In this document: positions 18,693 through 27,925 of the stretch, piece after piece | Layout of the letters: each line of letters opens with the position of its first letter | Numbering within the stretch: the stretch's first letter is position 1 | Assembly: GCF_037081835.1 (NCBI RefSeq) | Contig: NZ_CP146516.1 | Location: 387,501 to 451,500 of the forward strand | Source of the DNA: Spirobacillus cienkowskii | GTDB lineage: Bacteria > Bdellovibrionota_B > Oligoflexia > Silvanigrellales > Silvanigrellaceae | DNA length: 64,000 bases | Direction: 5' to 3' | The notes under the pieces: generated by a model | Seen by the model: the letters and a program-made list of their open reading frames with translations, nothing else | Database searches by the model: none | Told to the model about the DNA's origin: nothing | Translations under genes and position numbers: made by a program

Positions 18693-19907
18693 ATGAGTAA
18701 TTATTCAGATTTTAATTCTTTTGTGTCTATGATTAATAATTGTAAAAGTGAGAACGAAATAAAAAATTTATTTAATTCTAGTAAGATTTTATTTGAATTA
18801 AAGAAAATTCCTAAAGAGATAATTGATGAAAACAATTTTTTTGTGAATAGCTTTTGTCGGTTTGGATTTTTGAATGTTAATTCTGAAATAACTAAAAAAT
18901 TCTTAACTACTTCTAAAGAAACTTTGCTACTTTCAATAGCTGGAGTAACAGCTATCGGCTATAAAATTATTGAAAATGATTCAAATAAAAAATTTAAAAA
19001 AAATCTAATTGGATCAGGTGAGCCTTTAGTCCTTGAGAAAGGTAGTGAAGTTTACTATTTATCTAAAGAAAATAGTGGAAATATACTTTTTGTGTGTGAA
19101 TTTAATGATTATTCAAATAATTTTTTAATCAAAGAAGTACTAGAAGAAGAGAAAGTAAAAGTTGAAGAAGAATTAAAATCACTTAATGAGTATTATTTTC
19201 AATATGATAAAAGATATCAAAAAGTTTATCAAGAAGGAGCTTATCTTTGGGAAATTGATACACCAAATGAGTTTTTAGTAAAATTTCTAGAAGAATATTC
19301 AAGAGAAGAGGTTGGAAATAAGGTTATAGACTTAGGTTGTGGTGAGGGTCGAGACTCTTGTTATTTGGCTGCACGCGGCTTTGACGTTTTAGGTGTAGAC
19401 GTATCTGTTAGTGCAATTGAAAAAGCAATAGAAGTCGCACGAAGCAAAAACGTTAATCCTAAATTTTTGATTAGAGATGTTTTTTATTTACGTAACTTAC
19501 CTGATATTTATTATGACTTAGCAATTAATATGGGTTGTCTGCATATGATTGATAATAAAGATCAAAGAGAAATGCATATTAAAAGAGTATTTGATATTAT
19601 AAAACCAGGCGGTTATTTTCTAGTAGCTCATTGTCGTTCAAATTGGGGAGAAGGATTTTTTTCAATGCCACATTGGGAAAGTGTTGGAAAAATAGTACCA
19701 GGTGAAGCTATGGAGCGAAGAATTAGAACCGCAGATGGAAAAGAGAAATTTGTAAAATTAGATATTTTCCCATATTATGAAGCAAATGAAGAAAATTTAG
19801 TCAGTGAAATTACAAGATCAGGTTTTGTCCTAGAAAAAGCTTTTAACGAAAAAACTTATGCATTTGGAAATACAGCAATAGTTTTATTTAGAAAGCCTAA
19901 AAATTAG
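18693..19907 (+). CDS. Class I SAM-dependent methyltransferase (TehB-like)
   Basis: 404 residues. The C-terminal 200 carry motif I (VIDLGCGEGRDSCYLAARGF), an acidic motif II (VLGVDVSVSAIEKA), a motif IV region (YDLAINMGCLHMI) and the post-motif KPGGYFLVAHC, closest in style to TehB/TPMT-like small-molecule methyltransferases. The first 180 residues are an unassigned helical domain. GAGAGG lies 7 bases before the ATG. It opens a three-gene forward group with an MFS transporter and a toxin. Substrate unknown; modification or resistance linked to an exported compound is only a guess. Confidence 0.8.
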   Translation: MSNYSDFNSFVSMINNCKSENEIKNLFNSSKILFELKKIPKEIIDENNFFVNSFCRFGFLNVNSEITKKFLTTSKETLLLSIAGVTAIGYKIIENDSNKKFKKNLIGSGEPLVLEKGSEVYYLSKENSGNILFVCEFNDYSNNFLIKEVLEEEKVKVEEELKSLNEYYFQYDKRYQKVYQEGAYLWEIDTPNEFLVKFLEEYSREEVGNKVIDLGCGEGRDSCYLAARGFDVLGVDVSVSAIEKAIEVARSKNVNPKFLIRDVFYLRNLPDIYYDLAINMGCLHMIDNKDQREMHIKRVFDIIKPGGYFLVAHCRSNWGEGFFSMPHWESVGKIVPGEAMERRIRTADGKEKFVKLDIFPYYEANEENLVSEITRSGFVLEKAFNEKTYAFGNTAIVLFRKPKN

Positions 19908-19934
19908 TATTAAAATAATTAGAGCATTTATGTC

Positions 19935-21185
19935 TTGATAATATTAAATTCGTTTGGCAGCAACAATCATTTTTTGCGAGAAAGAATAATTGGCAAGATT
20001 ATAATGTTACCCTATTTTTTGGCAAGTATTTTTTATCGATTATCAAATGGTTGTTTAATTTTAGCGTTTAGTTGGTTGATGCTAAATGCTTTTATTGATG
20101 GAGAAAAAAAATTATTTTGGATAATATTAACAAGTTTTTTACCCGCCTTGATTGTTGCACCAATAATTAATTTTATATCTAATTATTTTAATGTAATTTC
20201 TATAATAGTTTTTGGCTGCTTATGTATAAAATTATCAGTAATTTTAATAATTATATTTAATAATTATTTGTATTTATTGGTTTCTTTAAATTTATTTTTA
20301 TGGTGCATATTTTTTGTTCTTGAGTCGAGTTGGGAGGCTTGGTTTACTGAGATTTCAAAAAGTATTCGAGATGATAAAATTAAGCAAAAGTTTAATAGTA
20401 TGACTTTAACATGTTCTCAAGCTGCACTTATGATAGGGCCATTACTGGTTTCACCTGGAATGAGAATAAATAGTAAATATGGCCCATTTTATATTTCAAT
20501 AATATTATATTTTGTTACAATTTTACTATTGATTTATAGTAGATTTATTAATAATAAAAAATTTATAATTAAAAATTTTAGTAATGAAAAAAATATTTCA
20601 ATTAAAAGTATTATAAATAAACTGCCATCAATCAATATTTTTTTAATTTTAATACTTATTTGGCCTGTTTTAGGAATGATCAACATGGTGCTCCCTATTA
20701 TAGGGAAAAATAGATTAGGCGGAAAAGTTGAATATGTGGCTTATCTTGATTTTTCTATTGGCTTAGGAATGGCAATTTCTGGTATTTTATTGTCTTTTTT
20801 TGCAGCAAAGTATTTTTTTAACTACAAAGGATTATCTGTTTTATCGATTTTGGGATTTTTGTCTATTACTTCTTTTTGCTTATTTTTTAATAATTTGTAT
20901 ATTTTATTTATTTTAATTTTCTTATTTGGCATGTCTTTTGGTGGAATAAGAATTATTATTAGAAAATATCTAGTGGATTTTTTAACTCCTTCAGAAGTCG
21001 CTAAACTAATTGGATCGGCAAACGCCATCGGTTTTCCGGTTGTAACATTATTTTCTTTTTTATATTCCACGTCTTCAAAAAGCGAATTATTTCCATTATT
21101 AGTATTTATTATGTTTATTTTATTTGCATTTATTTTCTCATACAATTTAGGAAGAAAATCAGAAAATAATATTTTTAAAAATTAG
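19935..21185 (+). CDS. Major facilitator superfamily transporter
   Basis: 416 residues and about twelve hydrophobic helices in two halves, with a central charged loop near residues 200-235. This is the layout of an MFS permease; the substrate cannot be read from the sequence. The frame opens with TTG at 19935; ATG 20004 is an alternative giving a start at MLPYFLASIFYRL. Neither has a strong SD. It follows the methyltransferase by 27 bases and is probably co-transcribed with it. Confidence 0.75.
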   Translation: MIILNSFGSNNHFLRERIIGKIIMLPYFLASIFYRLSNGCLILAFSWLMLNAFIDGEKKLFWIILTSFLPALIVAPIINFISNYFNVISIIVFGCLCIKLSVILIIIFNNYLYLLVSLNLFLWCIFFVLESSWEAWFTEISKSIRDDKIKQKFNSMTLTCSQAALMIGPLLVSPGMRINSKYGPFYISIILYFVTILLLIYSRFINNKKFIIKNFSNEKNISIKSIINKLPSINIFLILILIWPVLGMINMVLPIIGKNRLGGKVEYVAYLDFSIGLGMAISGILLSFFAAKYFFNYKGLSVLSILGFLSITSFCLFFNNLYILFILIFLFGMSFGGIRIIIRKYLVDFLTPSEVAKLIGSANAIGFPVVTLFSFLYSTSSKSELFPLLVFIMFILFAFIFSYNLGRKSENNIFKN

Positions 21186-21292
21186 TATTTATTTGCTAAT
21201 TTTAAGTGCAGACAAAAATTGATTTTTATTTAAAAATATTTTAAGTGGTATCTTTGCTTTATTTTCTAAACATTATATATTAGGAGGCAATT

Positions 21293-23224
21293 TTGTTAAG
21301 AGGATTAATTTTACTACTATCAATATATTTATTTGTCTTTATTAATGACTCTAAATTAAATTTTTCAACTGCTGCTTATGCTGTAAATTTGGATAATCAC
21401 TCTTTTCCGCAAAGGGTTTACCGAGCAACACCCTCTAAACCTGATAAAGTATTTAAATATGGTTTTAAGAGAAATGCTTCCGGATCAACAAGTTTAGCAC
21501 AACATATTCAAGCAGATCCTGGGCAACAATCTGTTTTTATAAGCACAACATCAAGCTATAAGTATGCAGTTGAACTTGGTCGTAAATTTGCTGCGACTTG
21601 GTGGGACGTTGATGAATTTTATGTATACGAAGTTATTCCGCAAAGTAATTTTATTAATGTATCGAATGTTTTTTATAGTACTTATAATCATCATCATGAT
21701 CACAGAAAATCTTTAATAGAAAATTATAGTACCATATTTACAATTGAAAATGAATTTGCCGCAATGAATTATATTCCTCCAGAAACAATTGTTTTAGCGA
21801 CTCGCTATGTTTTATCTGGAAATGAATATATTAGCGATGATGGATCTTATATCAATAATATTACTCGTACTGATTCGCGATTTCCTGTTATTGAACCAAA
21901 AATTTATAATGACAGTTTTCCATTAGGAACAGTGCAAAGTGCCTATTTTGAGTTTTATGGTGCAAATCCTAATTTTGCGTGTTTTAATGACTCTTTGCCT
22001 ATAATGTCGGGTCAAGTATACATTGATGATAAGGTTTCTAAAGATCAGTTGTATCATGTTAAAAAAAGAGATATCTCCGGTAATGCAAATAAATTAATTT
22101 GTCCTAGCAAAAATTTAATGCAAAAAAAATCATTTTATATGAATATGCCTGATGATTTTTTAGAAAAAAACAAAAATGAATTTAAATTTTCTACTTTTAA
22201 TTTGCCAAATATTTGTTTAACACCAAATAAAGGTTATATTGGAAAATATTTTTATGTAAGTATTGCTGCGTGTTCTGAGAAACAAATTTGGTCTTTTACT
22301 GAGTTTGGACAAATTATTACACAAGTAAATGATGGTCAATATAATCAGTATTATTGTTTAAAATCTCCTCGCGTAGATAGTTTGGATAGATATATTAGAC
22401 TTGAAATTTGCGATATTAGTGTTAAAGAACAAAAATGGATAATTGAAAAATTTGAAAATAAATATTATTTAAAAAATTATTTTAATCAAGCTCTGCTTCT
22501 TGGAAGTAATAATTTTGTTTTTATGTCTAATGAACCCATAAGCGCAATTTTTTTAGATAAAAATAAAAACTCACTTTCTTTTACTAATGCAACTCAAGTT
22601 TTAAATTCTACTACAGAAGCATTTATTCAATTTTCAATGGATCTACTGTATACAGAAGATTTTTATGTCATGTATCCCACATCTGCTGGAAATGTATTTC
22701 AAGATTTTCCTAGAAATTTATTAATGTATAAACATTATTATAATGCTCACAATAATGCTCTGTTTTCTTCTTTTGGAAATAAAACAATTGGTCCACAAGT
22801 TTGCTATATGTCAGCTTTACTTTTTAATGGAGGCTCTTCGTGGGACTGGGTAAAAAATGACTATTGTTCTACTCAAGGAGAAATGCGGTCTGAGTATAAA
22901 TGGATTTTACATTATAATACTTCATTAAATGAATTTAATATATCTGATTTTGCGGGTAATCTACTAAAATTTAATGATATAACTGCTTCAGCTAATCGAT
23001 ATTTTGCATATACAGCAAATACTTTTTGGAAAGATAGTAATGCTTATTTAAGAGGTTTTATTTTTAATGATTATGCCAAAATTTATGCATTTTCTTTTAC
23101 AAGTTTTGGAAACTACAATCAAAATAAACAGATAAAAATTTTGCAAGCATTTGATGCAATAAAAGAATATTATTATAGATACCAAATAACGAAGTGGGCT
23201 ACTAGAACAGATTATTATGATTAA
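21293..23224 (+). CDS. Secreted pertussis-toxin-S1-like ADP-ribosyltransferase with lectin-like C-terminus
   Basis: 643 residues. TTG start with AGGAGG 5-6 bases upstream; signal peptide 1-30 ending in AYA. Residues 40-175 follow pertussis toxin S1 and cholera/LT A chains: RVYRATPSKPDKVFKYGF with the NAD-binding Arg44, the STT strand at 84-86 (VFISTTSSYKYAVELG), YVYEVIP, and catalytic Glu152-Asn-Glu154 in ENEFAAMNYIPPETIV. The E-x-E form is typical of arginine-specific enzymes, whereas pertussis toxin has Q-x-E. From about residue 300, Cys-rich repeats with QxW-type motifs (SEKQIWSF, KEQKWIIEKF) suggest a ricin-type beta-trefoil. A final Trp/Cys-rich block (LFNGGSSWDWVKNDYC) is unassigned, perhaps DUF1561-like. 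No separate B-subunit gene follows. Confidence 0.85.
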   Translation: MLRGLILLLSIYLFVFINDSKLNFSTAAYAVNLDNHSFPQRVYRATPSKPDKVFKYGFKRNASGSTSLAQHIQADPGQQSVFISTTSSYKYAVELGRKFAATWWDVDEFYVYEVIPQSNFINVSNVFYSTYNHHHDHRKSLIENYSTIFTIENEFAAMNYIPPETIVLATRYVLSGNEYISDDGSYINNITRTDSRFPVIEPKIYNDSFPLGTVQSAYFEFYGANPNFACFNDSLPIMSGQVYIDDKVSKDQLYHVKKRDISGNANKLICPSKNLMQKKSFYMNMPDDFLEKNKNEFKFSTFNLPNICLTPNKGYIGKYFYVSIAACSEKQIWSFTEFGQIITQVNDGQYNQYYCLKSPRVDSLDRYIRLEICDISVKEQKWIIEKFENKYYLKNYFNQALLLGSNNFVFMSNEPISAIFLDKNKNSLSFTNATQVLNSTTEAFIQFSMDLLYTEDFYVMYPTSAGNVFQDFPRNLLMYKHYYNAHNNALFSSFGNKTIGPQVCYMSALLFNGGSSWDWVKNDYCSTQGEMRSEYKWILHYNTSLNEFNISDFAGNLLKFNDITASANRYFAYTANTFWKDSNAYLRGFIFNDYAKIYAFSFTSFGNYNQNKQIKILQAFDAIKEYYYRYQITKWATRTDYYD

Positions 23225-23241
23225 GTAGTTGGCGTGTAGTT

Positions 23242-24528
23242 TTATAATCTTACTACAACTCTTCTCACTCTACGTTTGCTAACTTCAACAACTTCCATAG
23301 TAATATTATTTAATGTTAACTTATCGCCTGCTTTGGGAATGTGGCCAAAGTGCTGCAAGATGAGTCCGGCAAGTGTATCAAATTCACTGACATTAATCCC
23401 TTGAGTAAAATCAGCGACTTTTATATCAAAAAAATCACAAAAATCATCAACGTGAATTTTGCATTCGACTAAGTATTGGTTAGCAACTTGTGTTGGTCTG
23501 ATTGCGTCTTCTTCATTATCAAATTCATCACGCACTTCGCCAACAATTTCTTCAAAAATGTCTTCCATTGTAACAATACCGCTTGTTCCGCCATATTCAT
23601 CAAGAACAATCGCCATATGTTGCTTATGTCTTTTCATTTCTTGAAATAATAGATCAACTGGCTTTGTTTCTGGAATAAACATCACCTCTCTGCGAATTTC
23701 AGAAACTGTGGCTTCATAACACATTTGTTCTCCATGATGTTTTTTTAAGAAAAAAAGTGCATCTTTTGCGTGTATTGTGCCAGTAATATTGTCAATTTTA
23801 TCTTCGTAGACGGGAATTCTTGATAATCCTGTTTCTCTAAATTTTTCAACTGCATCAACTATTTTCATAGATTGAGGAACTGCAGTGAGATCAATGCGAT
23901 GAACCATAACTTCACGGACTACAGTATCGCCGAGTTCAAAAATACCAGAAAGCATGTCATGCTTTTGTTCATGGATGACTCCTTCTCTTTCGCCAACATT
24001 AATTAAAAATTCTAATTCTTCTTCTGTAATTTGCGGGCCAATATTGCTTTTTGTATTTCTTGAAAAAATTGAGGTTATATAATTACTTAACGTTGTCATT
24101 GTTATAGTAACTGGAAGTAAAATGTAATAAAATAATTTATAAACATTTAAAATTGGAATAATTATTTTTACTGCATGAGTTTTAGCAAAGGTTTTAGGAA
24201 TTATTTCTGCAAATAATACGATAATTATAGTCATCATAGCGGTAACAATAATAATTGATGAGTTGCCAAAATGTCGTCTTATAATTTCGTCAACAAAAAT
24301 AGAAGCAAAAATATTAGCTAAATTATTTCCGATTAGTAAGGATGCAAGAACTCTATGAGGACTATTTAACCATAAATTTAATATTTGTGCAGATTTTTTT
24401 CCTGTTTCAGTAAGATGTTTTGCTTTAAGGCTTGAAATGCTTGTTGCTGCGGTTTCTGTCATTGAGAAAAAAGCTGAAATACTCAAACTTATTAAAACAA
24501 TTCCTATCCCTACGTACAGGTTATCCAT
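23242..24528 (-). CDS. CNNM/CorC (HlyC) family membrane protein with CBS domains
   Basis: 428 residues. Residues 1-180 form a DUF21 (CNNM) membrane domain with four hydrophobic helices. Residues about 200-325 are a CBS pair ([20 protein letters not shown] ... [20 protein letters not shown]). The last 80 residues are the CorC_HlyC domain. Members of this family are proposed magnesium/cobalt efflux proteins; the hemolysin label is historical. It lies 11 bases after ybeY on the same strand, an arrangement like ybeY-ybeX in enterobacteria. Confidence 0.9.
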   Translation of the reverse strand: MDNLYVGIGIVLISLSISAFFSMTETAATSISSLKAKHLTETGKKSAQILNLWLNSPHRVLASLLIGNNLANIFASIFVDEIIRRHFGNSSIIIVTAMMTIIIVLFAEIIPKTFAKTHAVKIIIPILNVYKLFYYILLPVTITMTTLSNYITSIFSRNTKSNIGPQITEEELEFLINVGEREGVIHEQKHDMLSGIFELGDTVVREVMVHRIDLTAVPQSMKIVDAVEKFRETGLSRIPVYEDKIDNITGTIHAKDALFFLKKHHGEQMCYEATVSEIRREVMFIPETKPVDLLFQEMKRHKQHMAIVLDEYGGTSGIVTMEDIFEEIVGEVRDEFDNEEDAIRPTQVANQYLVECKIHVDDFCDFFDIKVADFTQGINVSEFDTLAGLILQHFGHIPKAGDKLTLNNITMEVVEVSKRRVRRVVVRL

Positions 24529-24539
24529 CTATAAGTCCT

Positions 24540-25103
24540 TTATTTACACAAAGGAACTATGTTACACCATTTGGGCTGTCCCATTTCTTTGTGTAGTTCT
24601 TTTCGTAAATTCTTTTCTAAGTTAGTCATTATGGTCCAACAGCTATTGCTTCTTTCGTGGTCAAAACCTTTTAAATGTACAATACCATGAATAATCATTT
24701 TTTCTAGTTCTTGTGAGATCGTCGAACGGGCATTTTTTGCCTGTTTATAACAAACAGGGAAACAAATTAAAATATCTCCAAGATAACTAAACTCAGAGTT
24801 ATTAAAATTAATCTCTTTATTTGGAAAACTTAAGACATCAGTAGGATAATTTTTATTTCGATAATAAGAATTTATATTTTGCATTTCTTCTATGTCACAT
24901 ATTCTTATAGTTAACTGAGTAGAAAAATCAGACATTGTAGATAGCACAAAATTGATTCTGTTTTTTAAATCTTGAGAATCAATTTTAACAGAAATTTTTT
25001 GATTTAAAATTTGGTATGTGGAACCTTTTTTTTTAATTTGCGAGAAATTTTTTTGAGTAATTTGTATTAAGCTTTTAAATTTAATCTTTTTATATTTTGT
25101 CAT
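24540..25103 (-). CDS. ybeY: rRNA maturation endoribonuclease YbeY
   Basis: 187 residues. The zinc motif HGIVHLKGFDH (HGxxHLxGxDH) is intact, and NYPTDVLSFP precedes it as expected. YbeY takes part in 16S rRNA 3'-end maturation and 70S quality control. The N-terminus is about 30 residues longer than usual. It lies between bamB and corC in a same-strand cluster. Confidence 0.94.
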   Translation of the reverse strand: MTKYKKIKFKSLIQITQKNFSQIKKKGSTYQILNQKISVKIDSQDLKNRINFVLSTMSDFSTQLTIRICDIEEMQNINSYYRNKNYPTDVLSFPNKEINFNNSEFSYLGDILICFPVCYKQAKNARSTISQELEKMIIHGIVHLKGFDHERSNSCWTIMTNLEKNLRKELHKEMGQPKWCNIVPLCK

Positions 25104-25129
25104 GAATCAGCCGTATCATAAAAAAATTA

Positions 25130-26512
25130 TTACAGTTTTGCATAAAAACACCTAAAGCCATTTTGCGAAAAACTGATACATGCTTCAGCATTATTGTAGC
25201 CAGCAAAAAATTCTCCGTTGACTTCTCCAAGTGAAAAATTTTCTGAAAGAATCTTACCATTTTTAGAATCAATTAAAAATATTTTACCTCTTGAATTTGA
25301 AGCTAAGATAGCTCCAGATTTTGTAATAAATATACTTATAATTGGCGAGCGATCTTCTGTAAGCTGAGAAGCCCATTTTTTCGCTCCAGTTATAAAATTA
25401 AGGCTCACAAGCTCACCCAATGAGGTGCCAATAATAACGTGATCATCGATTGTTTTAGGCTGTGCGACACTTCCTGCAGGATAACTCCAAACCACAGTTT
25501 TTGATTCTAATGAGATATTTTGAGTCATACTGTCTGAATTTGAAGTCATGACATTGCGATTGATCACTAAAGGTTTTGCGACAATCGCTTTAAATTGATT
25601 GCTATAAGAATTTTCGTTATTTTTAAATGAGGAATCTGTGATTTGATGGCTCCACATAATGCTTCCCGTTTTGGGATTTAAAGCCAATAACGCGCCTAAG
25701 TCGGTTCCCACAATGATTTCATAAGGTGTGGCGGTTAAAGCAGAAGAAGACAGCCTTAGTTTTGTGTCTGGCGCAAGTCGCACAGACCATATGAGCTTGC
25801 CATTATTCCAATTAATAGCGTGTAAATACTGATTTGCAGATAGAGCGTAAACAGTATCTTGAAAAATTATAGGTGTTCCAACCAGTTCTGTAGAAGATGA
25901 ATAGATCCATTGAACGTTTTTAGGAAGATCTGGTGTAGCTTGGTTGTCGTTTGAAGATGAGCTGGATTTGTTATCGACGTATAAGGTTTTAGGTTTTAGT
26001 GATGCAATATATGAGCGTGAATAATTACCCCATAAAGATATCATACTATCACCTAAATAAGGAAGCATTCTATTTTTTAGGTTTGCGTCTACTCTAAATA
26101 GTAACCCTTTTGTTGTTCCAATAAGCCATGATTTATTAAAATAAACAGGTGTTGTAGAAAGTGATCCAGGAATAGGATAATTTGCCATAAACATCCCATT
26201 ACGATTGATATCATAACAGCTGAGTGTGTTTTGTTCTGGAGAATTGCCACATACAGCTCTTGATTGAATGTTAAATTCTTTTTTTTGTGTATCAAGAGTA
26301 AAAGAGTGATCCCCTGTTAATCCTCCAAATTGAGAAGATGTTTTTTGATTTGGTTTTACAATCGTTGGTACTATCGATAATGTTTCCGAAGAACCGACAG
26401 GATATGCGCCAATAACTTCAAAAATTTCTGGAGAAGAGGAAGTATTAAATTTTGTTTTAGCTAGTGTGACTGGAAAAAAACTCAAAGCTAAAATAGTGCA
26501 AATTGCTTTCAT
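25130..26512 (-). CDS. bamB: BamB-like PQQ-repeat beta-propeller protein
   Basis: 460 residues: a signal peptide (MKAICTILALSFFPVTLA) and then repeated beta-propeller blades of PQQ type, such as YALSANQYLHAINWNNGKLI, LGALLALNPKTGSIMWSHQ and LGELVSLNFITGAKKWASQ. No lipobox Cys is seen after the signal, unlike E. coli BamB. The gene follows a yfgM-like gene by 26 bases, the same order as yfgM-bamB in E. coli, which supports a role in outer-membrane protein assembly. ATG 26512 is preferred over 26533 because AGGA lies 8 bases before it. Confidence 0.8.
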   Translation of the reverse strand: MKAICTILALSFFPVTLAKTKFNTSSSPEIFEVIGAYPVGSSETLSIVPTIVKPNQKTSSQFGGLTGDHSFTLDTQKKEFNIQSRAVCGNSPEQNTLSCYDINRNGMFMANYPIPGSLSTTPVYFNKSWLIGTTKGLLFRVDANLKNRMLPYLGDSMISLWGNYSRSYIASLKPKTLYVDNKSSSSSNDNQATPDLPKNVQWIYSSSTELVGTPIIFQDTVYALSANQYLHAINWNNGKLIWSVRLAPDTKLRLSSSALTATPYEIIVGTDLGALLALNPKTGSIMWSHQITDSSFKNNENSYSNQFKAIVAKPLVINRNVMTSNSDSMTQNISLESKTVVWSYPAGSVAQPKTIDDHVIIGTSLGELVSLNFITGAKKWASQLTEDRSPIISIFITKSGAILASNSRGKIFLIDSKNGKILSENFSLGEVNGEFFAGYNNAEACISFSQNGFRCFYAKL

Positions 26513-26538
26513 TAAAATGATCCTGATCATCAAAATTG

Positions 26539-27390
26539 CTAAGACTCAATATAATTTAACCAAATTTTAGCTTGTTGTTGTGTTTGGAAATCTGAACTTG
26601 TGCTTGGAGATGAAATGATTTGGTTTAAAACCTTTACAGCCTCTGAAGAATTACCTGAGAGAAATAAAATTTGAGCTTGAAAAAGTTTGGTTTGCATAGG
26701 CAATGGGTTTTCGGGTATTTGTTCTACAATTTTAAGTTCATTAAGCGCTTTTTCTGTATTTTTTTCTGCTGCATAAATTCCTGCAAGAGATGTTCTTGCT
26801 TTAATTTGAATAATAGGCATTCTACCCGAATATTGCACGAGCGATTCAAGCAGTTGCTTTGCTTTATCATTTTGGTCTTTAGAGATATAAAATGTACTTG
26901 CCCTTAGTGCTGCTTGCCAAGCAATTGGTTCTGCCATGTTTTTTTTTGCAAAATCTGCAAATTTTTCCATGCTTTGCGAGTTATTGGGGATGTCATTAGC
27001 TGCTAAAGAATTTTTTTGTGTTGTAGCATTCTTTTTTTGAAATTCGATGACTTCGTTGTTATAAATATCTTCAATTTGTGAATATTCAGCAACAAGCTGA
27101 TTGTGCTTTGAAGTTGTTATTTGGTTGTATATTAAAATTCCAACGCCAGATAATATTAATGCTACAATTAAAAGAATTAAAGTCCATTTTCTTCTTTGAG
27201 CTATTCTGATTGCTTTATAGGAAGTTTCTTCAAATAGTGAATTTCCATAGCTTCTTTTAGTATTAATCATACTAGATTTGGATGTGTCGCTATCATGTGC
27301 TAGGTATCGTGACAAATGAATCACCTTATGACTCCTGTTTTGGGCAGAAATATGGGTTGAACCTGATAAAAATGATTCAGGCTTTGTCAT
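26539..27390 (-). CDS. YfgM-like single-pass membrane protein with TPR repeats
   Basis: 283 residues: about 70 cytoplasmic residues, one membrane helix (WTLILLIVALILSGVGILIY), then TPR-like helices (AALRASTFYISKDQNDKAKQ, AGIYAAEKNTEKALNELKIV, LFLSGNSSEAVKVLNQII). YfgM in E. coli is an ancillary partner of the Sec translocon and periplasmic chaperones. Adjacency to bamB supports the call. An in-frame ATG at 27426 gives a 295-residue form; neither start has a well-spaced SD (an AGGA abuts the 27390 ATG). Confidence 0.75.
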   Translation of the reverse strand: MTKPESFLSGSTHISAQNRSHKVIHLSRYLAHDSDTSKSSMINTKRSYGNSLFEETSYKAIRIAQRRKWTLILLIVALILSGVGILIYNQITTSKHNQLVAEYSQIEDIYNNEVIEFQKKNATTQKNSLAANDIPNNSQSMEKFADFAKKNMAEPIAWQAALRASTFYISKDQNDKAKQLLESLVQYSGRMPIIQIKARTSLAGIYAAEKNTEKALNELKIVEQIPENPLPMQTKLFQAQILFLSGNSSEAVKVLNQIISSPSTSSDFQTQQQAKIWLNYIES

Positions 27391-27521
27391 TCCTATCACA
27401 GATATCGAAAATTGTAAGTACTGCATTCAAGGTGTGAGGTGTAATGTTTTTTTTGCATTCTTTGTGACAAAAGTTTAGCACTTTGACTTTATTTCTGATA
27501 TACCTTGAGATAGGAATTCGA

Positions 27522-27527
27522 TATAAT
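27522..27527 (+). promoter_or_regulatory. Candidate -10 box of the csrA promoter
   Basis: A perfect TATAAT occurs 63 bases before the csrA start, but no convincing -35 lies 16-18 bases upstream. Transcription from it would give a leader of about 55 bases. The leader contains a GGAGGG SD inside an ATGGAG context that resembles a CsrA-binding GGA site, so autoregulation is possible. Confidence 0.4.
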
Positions 27528-27589
27528 GGTTTTATAAATTCATACAAGTTTCTTGGTTAGAGCTTGGCTGGCCATGGAGGGTCTGCATC

Positions 27590-27910
27590 GTGTTAGTATT
27601 GACGCGTAAAGTTGGTGATGTAATTGCCATAGGCGACAACATAAAAATCATAGTTATGGCAATTAAGGGTAAACAAGTCCGCTTAGGTATTGAAGCGGAC
27701 AGGTCGACTGTTGTTCATCGTGAAGAAGTCTATCAAAGGATAAAGCAAGAGACGAATGCAGCATCACAAAGCACTGTAGATTCTACGGCTGCTGCAAAAG
27801 AATTATTGCAAGAGAGTCAGACTCATGATGCCAATCAGTCTACTGGAAAGAAAGGTATTAAAATTATTAAAAGAAATTCTGATAAATCGTCTGATAAAAA
27901 AAATAAATAA
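27590..27910 (+). CDS. csrA: Carbon storage / flagellin translation regulator CsrA, with long C-terminal tail
   Basis: 106 residues. The first 55 are a complete CsrA: MLVLTRKVGDVIAIGDNIKI, then VRLGIEADRSTVVHREEVYQ, with RNA-contacting Arg6 and Arg44. The remaining 50 residues are a Ser/Gln/Asn and finally Lys-rich tail absent from most CsrA proteins (usually 60-75 residues). The start is GTG with GGAGGG 8-10 bases upstream. CsrA binds GGA motifs in mRNA leaders and blocks translation; the flagellin leader in this window has such motifs. No fliW was seen here. Confidence 0.93.
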   Translation: MLVLTRKVGDVIAIGDNIKIIVMAIKGKQVRLGIEADRSTVVHREEVYQRIKQETNAASQSTVDSTAAAKELLQESQTHDANQSTGKKGIKIIKRNSDKSSDKKNK

Positions 27911-27925
27911 ATTTAAACATATATT

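Noticed and set aside
21293-21430. Possibility that the toxin gene is a pseudogene because it lacks an ATG start
   Set aside because: TTG with AGGAGG at ideal spacing opens directly into a signal peptide; TTG starts recur in other good genes here (pabB, O-antigen ligase).
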